64,000 nt of DNA from Siphonodentalium dalli (Eukaryota; Mollusca; Scaphopoda; Gadilida; Siphonodentaliidae): the NCBI GenBank assembly GCA_032622095.1, contig CP136067.1, positions 59,253,899 to 59,317,898 on the forward strand, written 5' to 3'. A model generated the notes under the pieces. It was not told the origin of the DNA and did no database searches. It was given only the letters and a program-made list of their open reading frames with translations. The stretch's first letter is position 1. Every line of letters starts with the position of its first letter. Below, in pieces: positions 11,115 through 23,799 of the stretch. The position numbers were made by a program, and so were the translations under genes.

Positions 11115-12479
11115 TCTATACTATATATTTTGAGAACTACGTATATATATATATATATATATATATGTGTGGGTACTTCATAGAATCCAAAACGCGTGTA
11201 CATATTCAGCTCAAATTTCGTATGTAAGTGTAAAATTCCACCGACACGGGCGTGGTCGCGTTTTGGAGAAGCTCAGAGCACCGTCTCTCCCTTCCCAATC
11301 ATCAAATTCACCGCAATCGGCACTTCGGGGTTAATTGATATTCGCTCGCGATCCAAGAGGAGTAACTCTATACATTTTTTTTATATCTGTATATGTATAT
11401 TTTTATATCCATATTCACTTCAAACTGCTAATCCCGTTGAGCCAAAACTTGCTAATACCTCGCTAAATATAGAATTTACATTTTCTGATGTATACATTTT
11501 TTGTTACAGCTGAAAATCTTAGTCTATTTCCGAAACATTCATATAAACAAGCTCTAAACTTACACCCCTCGATTCCTGCTAACTCACGCAGCTATACACA
11601 CTGCCCCAAACCGTGAACGCCAACGACATTGTTGGCGAGAAAATAGCCACCAAGCCGTAAATATCAACAACAACGATATTACTAAATACACGTTTTTGGC
11701 AATGTGAGAGTTTTCGGGGAGCCGTGATGCCAACAACAACGACCCGAAGCCCTGAATGCCAACAACAGATTCAATGCAATGTTATCGCTCGTAATACTGA
11801 AACATTCATATAAACAAGCTCTAAACTTACACCCCTCGATTCCTGCTAACTCACGCAGCTATACACACTGCCCCAAACCGTGAACGCCAACGACATTGTT
11901 GGCGAGAAAATAGCCCCCAAGCCATAAATATCAACAACAACGATATTACTAAATACACGTTTTCGGCAATGTGAGAGTTTTCGGGGAGCCGTGATGCCAA
12001 CAACAACGACCCGAAGCCCTGAATGCCAACAACAGATTCAATGCAATGTTATCCATTATGCAGAGAGATTTCACGACATTACGACGGGTACGGCAGACTC
12101 GAAATATTATGCAGACAGATTTCCCGACGGGAAGCGTTTGTTTTAAATTCAATGCAATGTTATCGTAGAGAGATTTCACGAAACAAAGACTGCGTTGTCT
12201 GTCGTTCCTAGGAAGGGGGATTTATACGGGTAAATTTTTCCGCCAGAAACCAAAAAATTAATTAAAACAATTTAAAATTTAATTAAAACAATTTAAAATT
12301 AAAAAAAATTAACAATAAAAAAACAATTCAGAAACAAAATATATTAAATTTAAAAAACATTAAATTCATATTAAAAAATAAAAAACAAAAATAAATAAAA
12401 ACAAAATAATTACAAAAATGTCATGTTTCTGAAACAAAGCCATGGGACGAATGCCGCCAATGGCGGGCTAACCTGCCAG
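11115..12479 (+). mobile_element. Non-autonomous Helitron-like unit 5, 1365 bp
   Basis: It starts TCTATACTATATATTTTGAG after the CTTG of unit 4 and ends with a CCGCCAATGGCGGGC hairpin and CCAG (12476-12479), a one-base variant of CTAG. It contains a 267-bp-period direct duplication (11532-11786 and 11799-12053). The A-rich tract near the 3' end is retained. Confidence 0.75.
11532..12053 (+). repeat. Direct duplication of 255 bp, 267-bp period, inside unit 5
   Basis: The two copies share GAAACATTCATATAAACAAG at their start and GATTCAATGCAATGTTATC at their end, with few differences between them (for example CCACCAAGCCG / CCCCCAAGCCA). It lies wholly inside Helitron unit 5. Confidence 0.9.
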
Positions 12480-13375
12480 TCTACTATACATTTTGAGACT
12501 TCCGTATATATGTGTGTGGGTACTTCATAGAATCGAAAACGGCTGCGCGGATCGAGCTCAAATTCGTATATAGGGTCAAAAAACCACGGGGATGGTCAAT
12601 GTCGCTTTTTTGACAAGCTCTTAGCACTCATTCTCCAATCCCAATCATCAAAATCACCGCAAACGGCACTTCGGGGTTAAGGCATCAACGATCTTTATAT
12701 TGACCATATTTGGAGTTGTTAATCGACTAACGCTCTTTATTGCCATCGGCGTTACTAAACGGTTACCCATGTGTACGAAACTACGGACGCAAAACGCGAA
12801 ATGCATTTATCTTGATTAAAAAGGCAGAATTAACGTGTTGTGTGATTCTTATGTCTGTCGTCCCTAGGAACGGGGAAAGTTTTCAATCATACCTCTTTTA
12901 GGGACGGGTACTGCGTGTTGTGTGAAATCAAAAAATGCGTGTTGTGTGATTCTTATGTCTGTCGTTCCTAGGAACGGGGGAATTTTTCATAGCTTCTCGT
13001 TTTTCCGCCCGATGTACCTTAAATCATACCTCTTTTAGGGACGGGTACTGCGTGTTGTGTGATTCTTATGTCTTCTTCACCTTGAAACGTGTACCCACAA
13101 ATTATATATATGTTGCTACATACGGGAAGTGTCATGGACGGGTTAAATTGTGACCCCCGACCTGACCTTGACCTTGAAAATTATCAATTCAAGGTCAAAA
13201 TCGGGAAAAATGCACAATTAACTCATGTTATAAACAAAAAATTAATATTAACTCATTGAAAAACAAAAAATTAAATTAAAAATTAATTTTAAAAAATCCT
13301 TAAAAAAAATAATTTAAAAAATTTAAAATTGTCATGTTTCTGACGAACGCCGCCAGTGGTGGGCTAACCTGCTAG
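12480..13375 (+). mobile_element. Non-autonomous Helitron-like unit 6, 896 bp
   Basis: It starts TCTACTATACATTTTGAGAC and ends with a CGCCAGTGGTGGGC hairpin and CTAG (13372-13375). It contains three copies of an ACGGGTACTGCGTG / TCTTATGTCTGTCGT block. It also holds TGACCTTGACCTTGA facing TCAAGGTCA (13162-13197). Confidence 0.8.
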
Positions 13376-13400
13376 TCTATATATATACATTGAGACTTCC

Positions 13401-13450
<50 letters not shown>

Positions 13451-14475
13451 GTGTGTGGGTACTTCATAGAATCTAAAACGGCTGCGCGGATTGAGCTCAA
13501 ACTTCCTATCTAAGGGTAAAATCCCACGGACACCGTCGGCGTCGCGTTTTGGAGAAGCTCAGAGCACCCGTTCTCCACTCTCAGTCACAAAAACGGCACT
13601 GCGGTGGTTAATCAAGTGATAATTTAATGAGCGTTGTATATGACGCGTCGCTATAAAAGAGCGTTTGTTTACAATTCAACACAACGTTATCGCTCGAAAT
13701 TTAGCATCGAATTTTTTTTATTTCTTTTATCAAAAACATAATTACGTGCTGGACTCTGTCATTTTAAGAATATGTAAGTATTATACACATACACACCAAG
13801 TCTCAGCTTAAAATTTTGAAAAATAAGAGTTTTATCGACATAAATCGATTTTAATGGGAAATCCTATGTTAAAATTTAGCATCGAAAATTTTTAATTTCT
13901 TTCATCTAAAATATAATTACGTTTTGGACTGTGTCATTTTAAGAATATATAAGTATTACACGCAGTCACACGAAGTCTCAGCTTGAAATTTTGAAAAATA
14001 AGAGTCTTATCGACATAAATCGATTTGAATGCGAAATCATGTGTTAATAAATTTTAGGGCTCAGTTGTTCTTTGTATTTTCTAAGCTGCTTCATATTGGG
14101 CCCCAGGGTTATTATTTTCACTCGGGACGGGTCAACCGATTGAGCCCAAACTTGCTACCTATGGGTACATTTGTCCCGAAAGTGTCACGGACGGGTCAAA
14201 TCGTGACCCCGATGTGACATTGACCTTCAAACTGGTCAAGTCAATGTCAAATTGGGTAAAACTGGCGGATTTCTGTACTTTTGTCCGGGGAGTGTTTTGG
14301 ACCACGACCTGACCTTGACCTACAAAATTGTCAATTCAAGGTCAAATCGGGTAAAACTTGCTGATTTCGACGAAATTTGGTACAAATGCAGCACAAGTGT
14401 CTCGGAACCTGTTGCAATTGCTTTTTCGAACAAAGCCATGGGACGAATGCCACCAGTGGCGGGCTAACCTGCTAG
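13376..14475 (+). mobile_element. Non-autonomous Helitron-like unit 7, 1100 bp (array end)
   Basis: It starts TCTATATATATACATTGAGA and ends with a hairpin (CCACCAGTGGCGGGC) and CTAG at 14472-14475, followed by T of host DNA, as expected for Helitron insertion between A and T. It contains a 175-bp-period duplication (about 13697-13871 and 13872-14046) and a pair of TGACCTTGACC / TCAAGGTCA motifs. A (TA)n run lies near the 5' end (13402-13441). Confidence 0.8.
13697..14046 (+). repeat. 175-bp tandem duplication inside unit 7
   Basis: AAATTTAGCATCGA begins each copy (13697 and 13872). Both carry CATTTTAAGAATAT and TCGACATAAATCGATTT in the same order, with moderate divergence. Confidence 0.85.
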
Positions 14476-15159
14476 TATTATATATATTAGAGCATATTTA
14501 TAATATTTATAATATTGTGAGCATATTTATCATATTAGAGCATATTTATATACGGAATTTAAGCTTTACAAAATAAATAAATAATTAATAATATTTGAGG
14601 GAATTAAACGGACATGGCTCATTCGAACCCAAAAATTTATGTGTACGTAATTCGAGAAAAGGGGTCTCAAAACATGCATATGCAAACTATTCCAGAGCTA
14701 ATTCGTCGATATAGCGCTAAAAACGCGTTTTGTTAGTTATATTTTTGCGTAAATTTGATATCGTTTCGCTGTTCCGGTTAATTTTTTCTAATCTGCCGAT
14801 CTTCCGAGTGATGCCGGCAGCGCTCGTGTGTTTTCGGAAAGTGCATTCTCGATGCCGCCATGTTTGTGACATAATATTTTCCAATGTTTCCCCAGCGTCT
14901 CTATCATTTTCGGTACGTGATAATGTGTTTCCGTTGGATCCTATTTGTCCATGCGAGAATAATAATCTCTGTTGACAAGGATGTGAAGATAGAACGGTTT
15001 TCCAGTTTGTTACACAATGTCAACATGAATTTTTGTCATTTACATTGATCCTTGGAACACATTGATTTTCTCAAATATACTCTAAACGCAATTTTGTAGG
15101 CAATAATGTTCAGTTGAGTGTGTCGATGAACTGCAGTTAGTTCAATTCCGTGGTTCTTT
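14476..15159. other. Unassigned flank of the Helitron array
   Basis: It begins with short TA-rich direct repeats (AGAGCATATTTATA about three times, 14488-14555). No gene is recognised in the rest. Confidence 0.4.
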
Positions 15160-15163
15160 TTAA

Positions 15164-15609
15164 AGGTACTCAATCCGATCAGACGGTCCCCATACCATCA
15201 AGATACAACAGCAACAACAACATTTCTTCAAAATACGCTTTAGTTATCAGAATCGATATATTGCAACAATATAATGCTAATCATGCACTGTCAACTGTGG
15301 TATCAAATTTCCCAAAACTTGTTGTTATCAACATTTTGTTCAACAAAATATGGCCGTATTATCACTAAAGTATCACAAAATTTGACCGTATTACCACTTG
15401 ACTTTAGAGTTATCCGTCTTCATCCGCAATTTTGTCCGAGACCCTCCGTTTGACCATGTGTTTCTGGGCCACATATTATTACACATCTTGAGAAATGACA
15501 AACTTCAACAATCGATATCTGATCACTCTGAGCTCGTGTCAAATATTTTTACCCCCCCCCCCAACCAAAGAAATAGTAATTTAGGAGCGTCTGATCGGAT
15601 TGAGTACCT
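15164..15609. mobile_element. TIR element, AGGTACTCAATCCGATCAGA ends, 446 bp
   Basis: The left end AGGTACTCAATCCGATCAGA is exactly inverted at the right end (CTGATCGGATTGAGTACCT, 15591-15609). TTAA precedes the left end (15160-15163); the matching TTAA on the right is missing (ACCC). The same family at 33636-34104 keeps TTAA on both sides. Non-coding. Immediately downstream (15615-15745) a diverged second copy of the right-hand part follows, so the right flank has been rearranged. Confidence 0.75.
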
Positions 15610-15614
15610 ACCCA

Positions 15615-15745
15615 GGTGGTGAAAAATAAAAGATATCAAAAATCGATATCTGATAACTCTGGGCTTTGATGGGTCCTCGACTCAAGTCTAATATTTTGTT
15701 AACCCCAGAAGCCAGAGAAACACTAATTTAGGACCGAAATGAAAA
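15615..15745 (+). mobile_element. Partial copy of the AGGTACTC-family right end
   Basis: The block with ATCGATATCTGATAACTCTG, GCTTTGATGGGT and AACCCCAGAAGCCA matches the right part of the element at 33636-34104. The terminal AGGTACTC has been lost. Confidence 0.6.
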
Positions 15746-15759
15746 GGAGCACTCAAAAT

Positions 15760-18450
15760 TCTTTATTTTATTTCACCATCAGTTTAGTTAAAACCACCTG
15801 CCTCTGAGTCACAAGACGAAATGTGGGAAAAGGGCAAACATGTAAGACCTCCATCTCATGGGTAAATGCTGAAAAGACAAAATAGTCTTGTCGATAAAAG
15901 TTTTGACCTAGAAAATATTTGGACTAAGTTGGTTTTTATTCCATTTTGAAGAGGAATAATAATCATATTCTCTACAACATATCCAAAATCCGATAAATCC
16001 GCTTAGAGCATATAATGTTCAATTCAAAATGTCATCCATGATGACAATTGGTAATGAAAAATGCTGATTTTCTGTGATACGTGGCTTTAGGTGCACCAAC
16101 TATCGCCAAGTTAGCAATAAAATGAAATATACACACACAATGCTTAGTCGTAAACCATATAATTATGAGAATGTCTGTCCCAACATGGCCATATCACACC
16201 TGTTACCCCATTTGATATTGGAATAGTTAGAAAATCGACATGAAAAATAACGCCAAAAAAACAGCGTCTTCACCATCGGTTTCAGTAGTAGAATAGGATT
16301 AAATTTATTTTAATTTATTTATGTGTCTACATTGTTTACACGCCGTTCCCACGTCACAACTTTCAAATTATACAGCAGTGCGGAACACAAGGCTCACATC
16401 TACTACTTTCATATGATATCTAATTTTTCCGTGTGTTAAACAAAATATATTCAAAACAGTTCATCTAAGTAGATAATTAACACAGTTCCAATGCTATACG
16501 TGCGTGTGTACACACTCTCCCCACCTGCCTATCTTGTTTACAGTTGTTGATTTCAACATATATAAACATGCAATGGACGATCGATCTACGTAAATTGTGA
16601 AAAACTATATGCATACATACTTAGCTAGATCATATCATGAATCTCTACACTGGCTACGCCCGAGACAATTCTACACCAGTTCAAGTAATGTGAAATGTTT
16701 AATGTTCAGATATATAGGGAAGTTTATAAACATTTTTTTAAAACAGTGCAGCTAATATATTCTTAGTTAATATCGTTCCTCAGTAAATAGCATATTCCAC
16801 TGTGTACGTATTTCACGAAGATCCCAGCTCGATGTTGCATGAAATATGTCACTTTGTTGAGTCGAGTTTGATAAGCATCCTTTACAATCATTAAATTTCT
16901 CACGGGTAATCAATTCAATGTTTATTTCGATGTCGACTCACAAAAGCCACAGACAAATCATGCAATCTGGAGTGTAAAACCCCATATTGTGAAATATATT
17001 ATTAAGGAACAAGTAATAAATAAATATATAGAGTCACTGAGTTGTTTTTTGTTTTCAATGCTATAAAGTTCTCCGTCAGAACATTAAAACGTTTCCATAT
17101 TTTTAACTGGTTAAATATGATCTCTACGGTAGCCAGAGTATAAATTCATGACATGATCTAATACTTGGCGACCAATTCCTATATTCTATAAGAAATATAT
17201 TCAGCATATACTGCAAATCATGCAATTTACTACGATAATGATGTTGGATTGAAATTAAAATAAAATGCATCTCAACATAATTACTTATTATACATGTATA
17301 AGTAATATTATGTTCCTTTCTGAACACCCCCCCCCCAATCGCACCATCACCATGTCTCGGATAAATTCAGGATGACCGTCCTATCATTAAATTCTTGTCA
17401 ACAGAGACCATTTTTCTCACAGGGACACATAGGATAAAACCCCTTTATCGCGTACCGGAAATTATAAGACGCTGGGGAAGCTTATTCACGAATACACCCG
17501 GAAATCCTCGGCTGTTGTCGGTGATTGCATCATCAAAAAATGGCAGCTAGGTTGGAAACAATGTTCGGGACCGAACATTGCGATTTTGTTGTAATTTTCA
17601 TGACTTGAATTCGTCTTCATGGGACATATATTGGTCGTAGAAAGGTAGTTTGGGTATTTATCTACCTATTTTGATACCGGGAAAATTTCAAAAACGAATA
17701 TTATTTTGTGTATTTTGGAGCGCAAACCGCCATGTGGCTTTAGGTGACAAAATACTAAAGACAAATTTATTATTATTGTCGACATCGTTGGAACTTGTCT
17801 CTTGCAGGGTCATATGTCTTATACGCGATTGAGTCGCATCCATAAATTTTGTGGAGCCCCGATCGAACCACAATCCCTGATTCGGACTCCGGAAATAATT
17901 TGGAAACTTTGGAGTTGATATATTCTAGCAATTAGTGAACGAACCGGGTTGTTTGCTACATTGAAAATTATCACGCCATCTTTGTTCGCACTGTATACAT
18001 AGATTGGATAGCTGCGCATTCTGTCAGTGTTAAATTGGCTGTTTTCAGACAACGATTTTGTTATTGAATAATTATTAACTGAACTTGCAATTTGAAAACG
18101 GATATTGGAAATTCAGCCAAGAGTTTAAAGCAGTGCCGTTCATTTGGTGTGACACTCGTATACAAAACTATCTAGAACATAATGTTAACACAGACATATA
18201 TTGATGTGGTTGTGCGCCCATCCTGATGAGTGATGAACAATGTTTTCTCTGACTAAAAATTAATATTTTATACAACGGATTCAGGTGAGAGATAACGTGT
18301 CTTTTAGTTAAATAATAATAATAATAATAGGAATTTATAGAAATCGCCGGAAAGTCTTTTTGTTGAGTTAGGTTTTGGGAGAATTCCAACTAACAGTAAT
18401 GTGTATTTAATGTTGATATATGCTATTGGTATTGAGTCATCGCTAGAGAA
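15760..18450. other. Unassigned DNA
   Basis: No supported feature. At 17522 a good start context (CAAAAAATGGC) opens a 22-codon frame after a slightly CpG-richer stretch, which could be a first exon, but nothing downstream supports it. A poly-C run is at about 17327. Confidence 0.4.
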
Positions 18451-18540
18451 CAGTGTTGGGGCGATTACATGTCAAATGTAAATGTAATCGATTACGATTA
18501 CAATTACTTTACATTACAGATTACATCTGATTACAAGGGG
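18451..18540 (+). mobile_element. hAT-like transposon end fragment
   Basis: It starts CAGTGTTGGGG and continues with alternating GTAAT/ATTAC words (TGTAATCGATTACGATTAC, ACATTACAGATTACATCTG). CAGTGTTGGG followed by ATTAC/GTAAT-rich sequence is a familiar hAT-superfamily terminus. I find no inverted partner end nearby, so it is probably a truncated end. Confidence 0.5.
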
Positions 18541-18544
18541 ACAT

Positions 18545-19430
18545 GATGGAAATAAATTGACATGGATCAGTTGTTCATGTTATCCCCGATGACATAATTA
18601 TGTGTCGCATGTCAGTATCAATTCAGCGGTGCTAAATGTATAATAAATACCTGGCTGCATGGCTCCCAATGAACCTAATTTATTTATATAATACATAAAT
18701 TATCGATTATACGTTATGTGCGGTAATGTATTTGATTGCATGTGTATGTGCTAGTAGATAATTCATACTGATGTATGTTAGTCTGTATGATGTATTAGTG
18801 TTTTTTCTACAATTAAAGAACAATGTATTACGTGTGTGTAACCAAGCATAAGCACATACTGGAAATGTAATATTATTAATTAATGTATTTGAGGAGACGA
18901 TTGCTGTGGAGGAGATTTGAATTTGTTTCATCTCATTAAAACCGTACAAACAGTTTTTGAGATGAATATGAAATATAAATTTATGTGAAATTAATATTTA
19001 CAAGTGACCAAGCAAGTTACATACACGGAACACAAACCAATTCTCGCCATTAACATCGGCATTTATTGTCATGTATTCGCTGCGCTGTGGGATCATCCAT
19101 TTTGGTGCACACGATCGACCTTCACCCTGACTCAGATAGCGCCACAAAAGCCATAATCCTCTAAGGGGTCACGCCGTGCATCGGGCTAACTACAGACTAG
19201 AGAGATCAAGAAAAAGGCCAACATGAAACACCATGCAGTATCCGAATGAATGAGAGAGTAGTATAATGACAGTATGTGAAATACCGAAGCTTGGGGGTGG
19301 GGGTCGGTCACGGTTTAAGCTGCTTCTTGCTCAATTTTTCGACAATGTGACATTGAGGATGTAATGAGGAATGATATTGATTCATCGCGTTTTGTCACAC
19401 AAACTAGACGAAAAATCAATGTTGAGGTGT
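18545..19430. other. Unassigned DNA
   Basis: No supported gene or repeat. Small open frames on the minus strand are not distinctive. Confidence 0.4.
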
Positions 19431-19433
19431 GAG

Positions 19434-19714
19434 GTTATTCGAAACCGCGCCCTTGGAAACCAGTAATACAGGGGCGTGTATAAATATATCAGGTTAAAAT
19501 GAAAGCGCCACTTTAAAATATGCATCGATAAACAATGCATAATAACATTGGGGCGTGCCATTAAAACGAGTAAATTATAAATAAAAAAATATATCAGTTT
19601 AAAACGAGCGCGACACTTTATAAGATGAATCGATAAACAATACATAATTAATAATTTACTCGTTTTAACGGAACGCCCCTGTAATGCAGGCCAGGGGTTT
19701 TCGAATTAACGTGA
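19434..19714. mobile_element. Small inverted-repeat element with internal duplication
   Basis: The ends are inverted: ATTCGAAACC and CAGTAATACAGGGGCGTG on the left face CGCCCCTGTAATGCAGG and GGGTTTTCGAATTAA on the right. Inside, a roughly 75-bp block with ATATATCAG, TTAAAA and CGATAAACAAT occurs twice (about 19472-19544 and 19579-19650). Non-coding, MITE-like. Confidence 0.6.
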
Positions 19715-21995
19715 ATTCCGTTGTTTATTCCTTATTTCTTAATCGGCAAAATCTGGGAATGGTGGCAGATGACCGCAAAACAGTGCATGTGGGGCCACTT
19801 GGGCCAACATTTTGAGTCTATTTCAAACTTTTAAAAAGTGACCCGAAAACGAGTTGCCACTCTATTCGGAAAATGTGGCAAAACGTCCTAAATGAAATGG
19901 GACGAACAAAAAATTGGAAAAGTGGCAAATGTTCACAAACGCCAGAAGTTTTTCCGAATTTGTTTCCAACCGAGCAGATGGGAGTGTCATTTTCGGAACA
20001 CTTTTTTGTGGTCCACCCGCTTTTCATATAACTGTTCCTTAATTTGTCGCATGTTTTTTTTTATTTGATTCGGGCATGGCATCGAAAAACTAATTAGTTC
20101 GAACGTTCTTGACTTAATTAATTAATTCGCTAAAACGTGTTTGAGATAGAAATATGTTTGCCGTCAATGCAATAATGGTTTTTGAGTTTTTCAATAATAT
20201 AAAAAAGTACAAAAATTTTAAACCACTAATTCGATGTAGAAATATGATATTCACATCTAGCTGAAGAGTAAGAAATCACCTGTACTTTGCTGAAAAACCG
20301 CCTATTTCCGGTTACATTGCTTATTATTGAAGGTTGGGGATACAACATTATAGCACTGAAATGTATTGATCACATGGTACAAGATAAATCAATGCATTGG
20401 TCCAAAGTGGAGATAGAAACATAGCGTTAAATTTGGAATTATGTTAGACACGATATCTGGTGATTTTCGGACAGGAAATACCGCGCCGAATCGAACGATA
20501 GCAATATCTCAGTTTCCTGCACAAATGGACTTAAAACACTATAGTGCTCAGTCGACGATAATTTAAGCAACTATCTATAGAGTAATGACAGAGAAATAAC
20601 TGTCTAATTCTGAAGTATGGTTTTTATTTTTGTCGTCCAATCAGTATGTTCTTGAGCCGAACAAAACTAGTGTTCCTACGCGCAGTATATTTCCTCTATC
20701 TCAGTTCTGATTATCATATTTAAGTATTTATAACTCATGATATCAATGAGATAGAAATATACTATTTTTTACAGCAATTTCGGCCAATCTGGATGGTGGT
20801 AGTGCACTCTAAAAATGCTAAACCTTTTTCATTGGGATTAATTGATCATTTGGTTAGATTTAAATGAAATGGTTTGAGGAAATAATCGTCTTCATGCACC
20901 CCTGCATGTATTGACAGAACACCCTTTTTTTTTCTTTTGAGAAACTTTTTTTTTTCTTCTAAATTTGACCAGTTTCAGCCTATACAGAGTGAATAACGAC
21001 ATAGCGAAATTTTAGTGAAATTATAAATACGTATCTTCTAATCGTATAGAACTGTGCTAGCACTAAGAAACATTGAAACTAGAAAAGGTTATCATATAGC
21101 CGCAAGGGTTTGTCGCTAAGAAAGCAAGTGAAAATATAAATTAAAAAAAATATATAAATAAAAACGGAATTTTAGGAATCGAATTTGGCATTTGATGATT
21201 TATGTCCATTAGAAGTGAGGACGTATTCGATTTCTGTGGTCTCCCATGTGACCACAGTTTTTGTAATTATGTAAATGACGATGCGTAAAATAGTTATAAA
21301 CAGCTCGTTTTAAATATCAAATTCTGTTAGTTCTATTTTTACACGCTTTCTTAATGACATGCTCGTGTGGCCATTGGGCTGTCAAACTACAAAATGTATT
21401 GTGTTGTAAGCGAAGACCATAACACCCAGGGAAGAGAAATAGAGACGAAGAGATGTGTTAAACATCCAACTTTCTTACTCTTTGTGAAAGTTCACAGTTT
21501 TGTAAGATAATTAAAGTAGCACATTGAGTAGCATATTTAACACAGGCTGCATTGACAGTTACGTCCCATGACAATTAATGTCATGGTTGTCACCCTTTCA
21601 CAAACCCTGCAATCGTGCATTGTTTCCTTAATCTATATTGTTGAAGTTCGCTTGCGCACATGCAACCTCGCTGTCAACACTTGTTAGATCTAGAGTGTAG
21701 CCGACATAATCTCTGGGGTATGTTGCATGGGCTTTATCGTTCGCAAAGCCATATCACAATATTGTGAGTTTAATTAGCGAAGAAAAGACAACGCAGTGGG
21801 TTTTGTCTCTTCTAAATGCTACTTTGTATTCAGAAACCATCGAACCCCAGTAATTAGCAAATGACAAACTTCGCGGTTACTATGACATTGTGTGTTACTA
21901 TGGTATTGCTATTGAGATGCACATTGCGTGAAAACTCAGATGATTTTACGGCACCAAACCTACACCACAGATATCGTCTAGCGAAACTTGTAAAT
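19715..21995. other. Unassigned DNA with T-rich tracts
   Basis: No supported gene. Poly-T tracts lie at about 20920-20960. Nothing with family resemblance was recognised. Confidence 0.4.
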
Positions 21996-22424
21996 AATAG
22001 TCGGTAGGTGGCGAGAACAAGCGGCCACAAAGGGCCCAGTGATATGCTCAATCAAATTTATTATTCCACGTTGGTAATCTCTGTCTGCACAGCTCATTCG
22101 GTTAGCAGAATATTGGATTATTCCTCTTCGCTAAAAGCTTGGTATACATGCTACACGTTAGACACAAAACTTCTGAACGGGTTGACCGTGTACGTTTATC
22201 GGCGAAATGATCATCTGAGTCAGGGGACCTCCGTTGCTAATGGCAACACAAGTTATGCGTGCGTGTGGCTGAACCTGGCTAATTTGCTACGTGTTATGCT
22301 TAGAGACAATTGATCTCAATGGTATTCTGCCAAACTGTACCACGCTAAGAGAAAATGTCATGCTAGCTAAATATACTCTATTTTTCCTATTTATGAGGGT
22401 GTCACACCTCCCCAAAATCATGTA

Positions 22425-23565
22425 TACCAGTTAACAGAGGGGTGAATACGGAATACCATTTACTTTTGTGGGGTCAATACCAGTGGGGTCAATGCCAGTT
22501 AACAGAGGGGTGAATACGGAATGCCAGTTAACAGATGGGTGAATACGGAATGCCAGTTAACAGAGGGTGAATACGGAATGCCAGTTAACAGATGGGGTGA
22601 ATACGGAATGACAGTTGACAGATGGGGTCAATACGAAATGCCAGTTAACGGAGGGGGTAAATACGGAATTGCAGTTAACAGAGGGGGTGATTGCGGAATG
22701 CCAGTTAACAGAGGGGTGAATACGGAATGGCAGTTAACAGATGGAGTGAATACGAAATGGCAGTTAACAGAGGGGTGCATACGGAATGCCAGTTAACAGA
22801 TGGGTGAATACGGAATGCCAGTTAACAGAGGGGTGAATACGGAATGCCAGTTAACAGAGGGGTGAATACGAAATGCCAGTTAACAGATGGGTGAATACGG
22901 AATGCCAGTTAACAGATGGGTGAATACGGAATGCCAGTTAACAGATGGGGTGAATACGGAATGGCAGTTAACAGAGGGGTGCATACGGAATGCCAGTTAA
23001 CAGAGTGGGTGAATACGAAATTCCAGTTAACAGAGGGATGAATACGGATTACCAGTTAACAGATGGGTGAATACGAAATTCCAGTTAACAGAGGGGTGAA
23101 TACGGAATACCAGTTAACAGATGGGTGCATACGGAATTTCAGTTAACAGAGGGGGTGAATGTGGAATGCCAGTTATCAGAGGGGTGAATACGAAATGCCA
23201 ATTAACAGAGGGGGTGAATACGGAATACCAGTTAACAGAGGGGTGAATACGGAATACCAGTTAACAGAGGGTGAATATGGAATTGCAGTTAACAGAGGGG
23301 GTGAATGCGGAATGTCAGTTAACAGAGGGGGTGGATACAGAATGGCTGTTAACAGAGGGGTGAATACGGAATGCCAGTTAACAGATGGGGTGAATACGAA
23401 TGCCAGTTAACAGAGGGGGTGAATACGAAATACCAGTTAACAGAGGGGTCAATACGGAATACCAGTTAACCAAGCGGATGAATACGAAATGCCAGTTAAC
23501 AGAGGGGGTGAATACGGAATGCCAGTTAACAGAGGGGTGAATACGGTATACCAGTTAACAGAGGC
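22425..23565. repeat. 29-bp minisatellite, about 40 copies
   Basis: The unit is close to AATGCCAGTTAACAGAGG followed by GGTGAATACGG, 28-30 bp long, with variants GATGGG and GAGGGGG. The length is not a multiple of three and varies, so open frames across it (up to 91 codons) are artefacts. In the second duplication copy the same array has only about 6 units. Confidence 0.97.
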
Positions 23566-23799
23566 AAATTTGATAGTGTAATGCTTATAGTGTTCTGAAA
23601 CTTCGCTGACATTTTCTCAGATATATTACTTAGTGCTTTCGGTTATATATTTTTTCATAACGTGATTTCATTAGTTTCAATACGAGAACCGAAGATTATA
23701 TGCCGTCTTAATATCTAACGTGTGTGTGTCTATATGGCCTATAATCCCAACACCAGACAAAGTATATAATGCCTACATAACTCAGTAGTCCTGCCGCAA

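Noticed and set aside
22521-23410. 91- and 83-codon repetitive proteins (MPVNRWG... type)
   Set aside because: The minisatellite unit length (28-30 bp) is not a multiple of three, so the frame drifts. No start or splice context was seen and the second copy does not keep the frame.
22425-23565. CRISPR-like array
   Set aside because: Repeats are directly adjacent without unique spacers and the DNA is eukaryotic; it is a minisatellite.
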